Assembly (NCBI GenBank): GCA_022826345.1
Contig: JAJDVB010000109.1
Span: 1-10,472, forward strand
Direction: 5' to 3'
Source: Alphaproteobacteria bacterium
Lineage (GTDB): Bacteria; Pseudomonadota; Alphaproteobacteria; UBA828
Length of the DNA: 10,472 nt
Both the position numbers and the translations under genes were made by a program. Of this stretch, positions 6,745 to 10,472 are shown one piece after another (position 1 is the first letter of the stretch; each line of letters opens with the position of its first letter). The notes below the pieces were generated by a model that was not told the DNA's origin, did not search any database, and worked only from the letters and a program-made list of their open reading frames with translations.

Positions 6745-6750
6745 CCTCCC
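6745..6750 (-). promoter_or_regulatory. Ribosome-binding site that fixes the GTG start of glnT
   Basis: The minus strand reads GGGAGG here, followed by 9 bases (AATAAAGAC) and GTG at 6735. No ATG occurs at a suitable distance, so this strong site decides the start. It lies in the 34-base gap after the FAD gene, as expected for a cotranscribed gene. Confidence 0.7.
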
Positions 6751-6769
6751 TGGCGATCGGCAGGTCCCG

Positions 6770-8113
6770 TCAGCTCCACGGGAAGGGGCTGTTGGAGACC
6801 GGGTGAAGGCGGCCCTCCGCAAAGCGTGAGAAGCGGAACGGCTCGAGCAGCGCGCTGTCCTGGCCCAGTAGCTCTTCGGCAACCAGTTTGCCGACGGCGA
6901 GCATCTTGTAGCCGTGATTCGAATCGGCGATCACGTAGCAGTTCTCGCGGAAGCGGTCGAAGACGGGGAAGCTGTCGGCGGTAAACGCGCCGATCCCGCC
7001 CGAGGGCTCGTCGAGCCAGTGCCCGATCTGACCCTTGTAGCGGCTCTGGCATGAGGCGAGCGCCGAGCACCACATCTCCCGGAACGCCTCGTCGACCACG
7101 AATTCCGGCGACTCCGGCCCGTAAGGGTCGATCGCCACGTCGGGCACCGGGGTCTTCACCTTGTAAGGCGCGGCACCGCCCTGGACGCCGCCGAAGTTGA
7201 AGTCCGGCTTGTAATAGATGCCCCACATCTCGTCGGTGATCAGCCTGCCGTCCACGTCGGAGTAAAGCGGCTCGTTGGAATCGACGTGGATCACCGGCGG
7301 CATCGAGCCGTCGTCCGCCATGCCGAAGGAGGGCTCCACCGCGATCGTCCCTTCCTGCAGGCACCAGAACCGCCACATGTCGACATCGTGGTGCAGCGTG
7401 CCTTCCAGGTCCTTGACGTCGATCCGGTCCGGCAGGTCCAGCATGTCCCAGATGCGCGGCACCCAGGGCCCGACCGCCACGATCACCTGGTCGACGCCGA
7501 TGGAGCCCTGGTCGGTCTCCACCGAAGTTACCGCCTTCGAGTTGGCGCCGAAGCCGAAGCCCTTGACTTCCACCCCGGTGAGGATGCGCGCGCCGGCGCC
7601 GGTCGCCTTGTCCGCGAGCCCCAGCATCGAGGCCTTGTTGTGGGCGTAGCCGCCCTTCTTCTCGTGCAGGACCGAGGTGATGCCGGGCGCCTGCCAGTCG
7701 CTGAACAGACCCCGCATGTACCGCGCACTCGCGTCCTCGCCCTCGATGAACTCTGACTCGTAGCCGATCGCCCGCTGCTGCTCGGCGATCTCGGCGATCT
7801 GGCTGCGCATGCTCTCGGGACTGATCTGCATGTAGCCCACGGGATGGTAGTGGTAGGCCTCGGGGTCGGTCTCCCACTCCTCCACGCAAGCCGCCATCAG
7901 CTCACGCATTGCCGGCTGATAGTAGTTGTTGCGGACCACGCCGCAGGCGATGCCCGACGCGCCGGCGGCAATGTCGGCCTTGTCCACCACCAGGATGTCG
8001 GCAGCGGCGCCGTTGCCCTTTGCGTTGAGCGCGGAGGCGAGGTGATAGGCGGTGCTGAGGCCGTGGATTCCGGCTCCGATGATCAGATACTTGACGTGCC
8101 CCGGAAGCGTCAT
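6770..8113 (-). CDS. FAD-dependent amine/amino-acid oxidoreductase (DAO family), first gene of operon
   Basis: This 447-residue enzyme belongs to the D-amino-acid oxidase/sarcosine oxidase beta fold. The N-terminal Rossmann motif is IIGAGIHGLSTAYHLA (11-26) with the acidic strand end ILVVDKAD (40-47). Further family signs are GASGIACGVVRNNYY (51-65), AVGPWVPRIW (213-222), and a C-terminal FAD-contact segment GGIGAFTADSFPVFDRF (372-388) and ADSNHGYKMLAVGKLVAEELLG (396-417). It has no signal peptide. Family members oxidise secondary or N-methylated amines. Beside glnT-glxBCD the likely substrate is an N-alkylglutamate, giving glutamate and an aldehyde. N-methylglutamate dehydrogenase has four sarcosine-oxidase-like subunits, and only a SoxB-like one is present here. 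The ATG has a GGAGAGG site upstream. It leads the operon and is divergent from the GntR gene. Electron acceptor and substrate are unknown. Confidence 0.85.
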   Translation of the reverse strand: MTLPGHVKYLIIGAGIHGLSTAYHLASALNAKGNGAAADILVVDKADIAAGASGIACGVVRNNYYQPAMRELMAACVEEWETDPEAYHYHPVGYMQISPESMRSQIAEIAEQQRAIGYESEFIEGEDASARYMRGLFSDWQAPGITSVLHEKKGGYAHNKASMLGLADKATGAGARILTGVEVKGFGFGANSKAVTSVETDQGSIGVDQVIVAVGPWVPRIWDMLDLPDRIDVKDLEGTLHHDVDMWRFWCLQEGTIAVEPSFGMADDGSMPPVIHVDSNEPLYSDVDGRLITDEMWGIYYKPDFNFGGVQGGAAPYKVKTPVPDVAIDPYGPESPEFVVDEAFREMWCSALASCQSRYKGQIGHWLDEPSGGIGAFTADSFPVFDRFRENCYVIADSNHGYKMLAVGKLVAEELLGQDSALLEPFRFSRFAEGRLHPVSNSPFPWS

Positions 8114-8157
8114 GTGTTTCCTCTCCCCGACCTTGATCGGCCGATGTTCGGGGGCGG

Positions 8158-8186
8158 ACTCAAGCCGCAGCCCTCGGATTTGTCAA
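8158..8186 (-). promoter_or_regulatory. Candidate promoter of the six-gene amine operon
   Basis: On the minus strand a perfect TTGACA -35 box (8181-8186) is followed after exactly 17 bases by TTGAGT (8158-8163), a weak -10 box (3/6). Transcription would start near 8151 and give a leader of about 40 bases to the ATG at 8113. A perfect -35 with a poor -10 fits a regulated promoter. The direct repeats at 8188-8227 sit immediately upstream of the -35. Confidence 0.5.
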
Positions 8187-8187
8187 G

Positions 8188-8227
8188 CCAATTGTCGCCC
8201 AATCGGCGGGACCAATTGTGAACCAAT
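8188..8227. repeat. Tandem 16-base direct repeats, probable regulator binding sites
   Basis: CCAATTGTCGCCCAAT (8188-8203) and CCAATTGTGAACCAAT (8212-8227) share the pattern CCAATTGT-N3-CCAAT and start 24 bases apart. Each contains the self-complementary core CAATTG. They lie one base upstream of the operon -35 box on the minus strand, in the space shared with the divergent GntR gene, so an operator for that regulator or another activator is likely. The identity in 13 of 16 positions, in an AT-richer patch of a GC-rich genome, is hard to explain by chance. Confidence 0.6.
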
Positions 8228-8241
8228 AAGAATGAATGGTT
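8221..8241. promoter_or_regulatory. Imperfect dyad AACCA-N11-TGGTT in the divergent region
   Basis: AACCA (8221-8225) and TGGTT (8237-8241) are inverted with 11 bases between them. The left arm is part of the second direct repeat (8212-8227). FadR-type GntR proteins often bind short TGGT/ACCA-type dyads, so this may be the GntR autoregulation site. The arms are short and the spacing is longer than in classic sites, so support is modest. Confidence 0.3.
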
Positions 8242-8268
8242 GAACGTCGCGTCAAAATTGATTAAAGC
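8240..8268 (+). promoter_or_regulatory. Weak candidate promoter of the GntR gene
   Basis: TTGAAC (8240-8245) resembles a -35 box (5/6 with consensus TTGACA at four positions plus an A/C exchange). About 16-17 bases later, TTAAAG or TAAAGC (8262-8268) could serve as a poor -10 box in an AT-rich stretch. The leader to the ATG at 8370 would be about 95 bases. This is a weak motif match. Confidence 0.25.
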
Positions 8269-8276
8269 AAAGAAGC

Positions 8277-8286
8277 CCGCATGCGG
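8277..8286. repeat. 10-base perfect palindrome CCGCATGCGG
   Basis: A perfect dyad lies just after the candidate GntR promoter, in its presumed leader. Its CCGCA/TGCGG half-sites recur, split by four bases, in the stem-loop at 9176-9193 upstream of the binding-protein gene. It could be an operator, but ten-base palindromes arise by chance in GC-rich DNA. Confidence 0.25.
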
Positions 8287-8369
8287 CCTGCGTTGTGGCG
8301 TAAGGCGTTTTGGGAGGCGATTGGGTCACGGGCCGGCGGGCGGCGCGCAACAAGAAATGGGCTGGCGCC

Positions 8370-9089
8370 ATGGAGATCGAAGGCACGCAGATCGGTAACC
8401 AGAACGGCGGAATTCCGAGGCCGGCCGATTCGGCGGCCGATGCGATCGCGGCGCAGCTCGCACGACGAATTCTCGACGGCTCGCTCGCGATGGGTGATCG
8501 ATTGCCGCCGGAACGCAGCCTCGCCGAGTCGTTTTCGGCCTCGCGCGGCACGGTGCGCGAAGCCCTGCGCTCGCTATCGGCGCGCGGGCTGGTGGCGCGC
8601 CGGGTGGGCAGCGGCACCTTCGTCATCTACGAGCCCGACGCGGGCGAGACCGATGTCTCCGAAATCACCTCGCCGCTGGAGCTGGTCGAGGTCCGCGCGG
8701 CCATCGAGCCGCAGATGGCACGGCTCGCGGTGCGCAACGCCACGGCACGCGACATGGCCGCGCTGGAGCGCGCGGTCGCCGAGATGGAAGGCGTGGAGGA
8801 CGCGGAGAGCTTCTCGCTGGCAGACGAAATGTTTCACCTGCGGCTGGCCGAGGCCACCCACAATCCCCTGATCGTCGAGATCTATCACCGGATCAACCAC
8901 GTCCGCGCCCACCAGCAATGGGACTCGATCAAGAACAAGATCCTGACGCCGGAGCAGATCACCGCCTACAACGCGGAGCACCGCGCGCTGCTCGCGGCGC
9001 TCTCCCGCCGCGATGCGGAGCGCGCTGTCGAAGTGCTCTCCGCCCACATGGACCGCGCCCGCGCCGACCTGCTGGCCAGCGCCGGCTAA
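8370..9089 (+). CDS. GntR-family transcription regulator, FadR subfamily (FCD domain)
   Basis: This 239-residue DNA-binding regulator has an N-terminal winged helix at about residues 20-88. AIAAQLARRILDGSLAMGDR, LPPERSLAESFSASRGTVRE and ALRSLSARGLVARRVGSGTF are the classic GntR signature. The helical FCD ligand domain (about 102-235) keeps the expected metal-binding set: Asp152 and His156 in DEMFHLRLAEATHN, His204 in AEHRAL and His226 in SAHMDRA. FCD regulators bind small carboxylates or amino-acid-like ligands through this metal. It is divergent from the amine operon and 190 bases upstream of the binding-protein gene, so it probably controls both through the repeats in the shared region. The start is ATG at 8370 (239 residues, a usual length); an in-frame TTG at 8310 would add 20 residues not seen in the family. 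The ribosome-binding site is weak. Confidence 0.88.
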   Translation: MEIEGTQIGNQNGGIPRPADSAADAIAAQLARRILDGSLAMGDRLPPERSLAESFSASRGTVREALRSLSARGLVARRVGSGTFVIYEPDAGETDVSEITSPLELVEVRAAIEPQMARLAVRNATARDMAALERAVAEMEGVEDAESFSLADEMFHLRLAEATHNPLIVEIYHRINHVRAHQQWDSIKNKILTPEQITAYNAEHRALLAALSRRDAERAVEVLSAHMDRARADLLASAG

Positions 9090-9120
9090 ACAATCCCCCC
9101 TCTGCTGCAGGTGGTGTTCG

Positions 9121-9130
9121 CCGAATTCGG
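9121..9130. repeat. 10-base perfect palindrome CCGAATTCGG
   Basis: A perfect dyad sits 31 bases after the GntR stop, in the 190-base region before the binding-protein gene. It may be an operator for that gene, or chance. No convincing promoter boxes could be placed next to it. Confidence 0.2.
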
Positions 9131-9175
9131 GGTGAGGCACCGCCATGATTATGCTTAGATTGACGGGATCGTCGC

Positions 9176-9193
9176 CTCCGCAATCGTGCGGAG
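9176..9193 (+). repeat. Perfect stem-loop between the GntR and binding-protein genes
   Basis: CTCCGCA (9176-9182) and TGCGGAG (9187-9193) form a 7-base-pair perfect stem with a four-base ATCG loop. No T-run follows, so it is not a standard intrinsic terminator. It may be an operator dyad, or an RNA hairpin in the leader of the binding-protein gene, whose start is 87 bases downstream. Confidence 0.4.
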
Positions 9194-9279
9194 TGCGGCC
9201 AGCGCGTCACGACCATTAGTTGCCGCCTGAACGGGGCTGGACGCGGGCCCCATCGCGCGGCGCCACAGAGGAGAAGACC

Positions 9280-10472
9280 ATGAACGAGGACAAACTTCTC
9301 AAGCAGATGGTGAAGCGCGACCCGGTGCGCGGCGCGGCCGCCACCAGGCGCCAGGTGCTGCAGGGAATCGGCGCAGGCGCACTCGCGCTCGGCGCGGGCA
9401 GCGCCCTCACGGGCCGGGCCCGGGCTGCTGACGAACTGACGATGCTGACCTGGGACGGCTACGTTGACCCACGCGTGCTCGACGGCTTCACCGATCAGTA
9501 CGACACGGCGATCAAGTACGAGCTGCACACCTCGGACCCGGACTCGGTCAACAAGCTCCGCGCGGGCGAGACCGCGATCTGGGACATCATCAACCTGAAC
9601 AACCCGTGGGCGCGTGAAATGATGTGGCCCGAGGGACTCATCGTCGAGCTCGACCGGGCCCGCTTCGAGCCCTACTTCGAGGCGATGCTGCCGATGTTCC
9701 ATCCGCCCTACAAGTGGGCGATGAGCCTCGACAACGAGCATCTGCTGGGGGTCTGCCAGCGGGTCGACACCTTCGACTTCGTCGTCAACACCGATGTCAT
9801 CTCGGCGGAGATGGGGAGGGACGAAGGCTGGGATCTGTTCAACAATCCCGACATGGCCGGCCGCTACGGCATCCTCGCCTACGACAACTGGAACATCATG
9901 CACATCTGCATGGCCGCCGGCCTGCACCCGTTCAAGATGAAGAGCGACGACGAGGTCGCCACCTTCGAGGAGGCGGCGCGGCGGCTCATCAACGGCGCGA
10001 AGATGGTCTCGGACGACTTCGTGGCGGTGAACCTCGCCGTGGTCAACGGCGAGATCGACATGTACTTCGGTGGCGGCACCTACTCGATCTCGGCGGCGCG
10101 CCTCGACGGGCTCACCAACCTCTATCACGTGGTACCGAAGAGCGGGCCTGCCGACGGCAAGGGCGGGATCAACTGGATCGAGCTCAGCTCGGTGGTCAAC
10201 AATCCCGACCTCCACCCGAAGGCCATGGACTGGATGGAGTACATCCTCCAGCCCGACACCTCCTACGCGGTGGCGACCGCCGGCGGCTTCCTGCTCCCGG
10301 TGGGGCAGATGTCGCAGCCGGAGCTGCTTGCCAAGTTCACGGCGGAAGAGCTCGACTCCTTCCAGTGGGACGAGTTCGACTACCGCATCTCGCACTCCGT
10401 CGAGTACGACGTGGTGCCGGACTACAACCGGCTCTACGACATCTACACGGCGGCGCGGCGCGAGAAGTCGTA
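9280..10472 (+). CDS. Tat-exported PotD-like periplasmic substrate-binding protein of an ABC transporter
   Basis: 397 codons are visible. The N-terminus has a long polar lead and a twin-arginine signal: TRRQVLQ (22-28), a hydrophobic stretch GIGAGALALGAGSAL (29-43), and a likely cleavage after ARA (47-49). The mature part opens with ELTMLTWDGYVDPRVLDGF, the usual first strand of spermidine/putrescine-type (PotD/PotF) binding proteins. NKLRAGETAIWDIINLN, NWNIMHICMAAG, NGEIDMYFGGGTYS and GGINWIELSSVVNN follow in the family order. The protein would bind its ligand in the periplasm for an ABC importer whose other genes are expected past the window. A GAGGAGA site precedes the ATG. The last bases are TA in frame, so the next base probably completes a stop codon. 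A ligand related to the neighbouring amine operon is inferred, not shown. Confidence 0.85.
   Translation, partial: MNEDKLLKQMVKRDPVRGAAATRRQVLQGIGAGALALGAGSALTGRARAADELTMLTWDGYVDPRVLDGFTDQYDTAIKYELHTSDPDSVNKLRAGETAIWDIINLNNPWAREMMWPEGLIVELDRARFEPYFEAMLPMFHPPYKWAMSLDNEHLLGVCQRVDTFDFVVNTDVISAEMGRDEGWDLFNNPDMAGRYGILAYDNWNIMHICMAAGLHPFKMKSDDEVATFEEAARRLINGAKMVSDDFVAVNLAVVNGEIDMYFGGGTYSISAARLDGLTNLYHVVPKSGPADGKGGINWIELSSVVNNPDLHPKAMDWMEYILQPDTSYAVATAGGFLLPVGQMSQPELLAKFTAEELDSFQWDEFDYRISHSVEYDVVPDYNRLYDIYTAARREKS

Noticed and set aside
6732..7889. 385-codon minus-strand frame in a second phase of the FAD gene
   Set aside because: Arg/Gly/Ala-rich out-of-phase reading of the FAD oxidoreductase, which has the complete Rossmann motif in its own frame.
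8310..8369. TTG start extending the GntR protein by 20 residues
   Set aside because: The extra residues are not GntR-like and the ATG at 8370 gives a typical length. The ribosome-binding sites are weak for both, so some doubt remains.
8959..10395. 478-codon minus-strand open frame opposite the binding-protein gene
   Set aside because: Low-complexity Val/Asp/His/Arg-rich translation without motifs. The plus frame has a Tat signal, a ribosome-binding site and clear PotD-like sequence.
1..10472. CRISPR arrays, tRNA/rRNA genes, insertion sequences
   Set aside because: No regularly spaced repeats, no tRNA-like cloverleaf or CCA end, and no transposase frames were seen on either strand.

Overview
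The window is GC-rich (judged by eye) and has tightly packed genes, strong Shine-Dalgarno sites and gene families that point to an alphaproteobacterium, probably Rhizobiales, Rhodospirillales or a related marine or soil lineage. The best support is the split glutamate-synthase-like set GlxB/GlxC/GlxD with a GlnT-type glutamine synthetase homologue, which is typical of that class. There are no rRNA genes, tRNA genes, CRISPR arrays or transposases in view.

Left part (1-1624, plus strand): the window opens in the 3' end of an outer-membrane beta-barrel (autotransporter-like) gene. A short non-coding or degenerate stretch follows, with two perfect inverted repeats and a plausible promoter. It leads into a two-gene toxin-antitoxin locus of the VapBC45 type: an HTH + DUF433 antitoxin and a PIN-like toxin that overlaps it by 50 bases.

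Centre (1625-8113, minus strand): a compact six-gene operon. In transcription order it encodes an FAD-dependent amine/amino-acid oxidoreductase, a GlnT/gamma-glutamylamide-synthetase-like enzyme (GTG start), the three split glutamate-synthase domains (class II amidotransferase GlxB, GXGXG-repeat GlxC, FMN/Fe-S GlxD) and an unrecognised acidic 130-residue protein. Gaps are 23-38 bases or short overlaps. By analogy with the N-methylglutamate pathway, the GS-like enzyme would glutamylate an amine, GlxBCD would convert the glutamylamide to an N-alkylglutamate, and the FAD enzyme would oxidise that to glutamate plus an aldehyde. The substrate is not shown by the sequence. No sarcosine-oxidase-like SoxD/A/G partner genes are present in the window.

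Right part (8114-10472): a 256-base divergent regulatory region carries a tandem 16-base direct repeat just upstream of a good -35 box for the operon. A FadR-type GntR regulator follows on the plus strand, and then a Tat-exported PotD-like periplasmic binding protein whose last visible bases are TA, probably the start of its stop codon. The layout suggests one locus for uptake, sensing and catabolism of an amine-type compound. No stretch longer than 300 bases lacks a gene.
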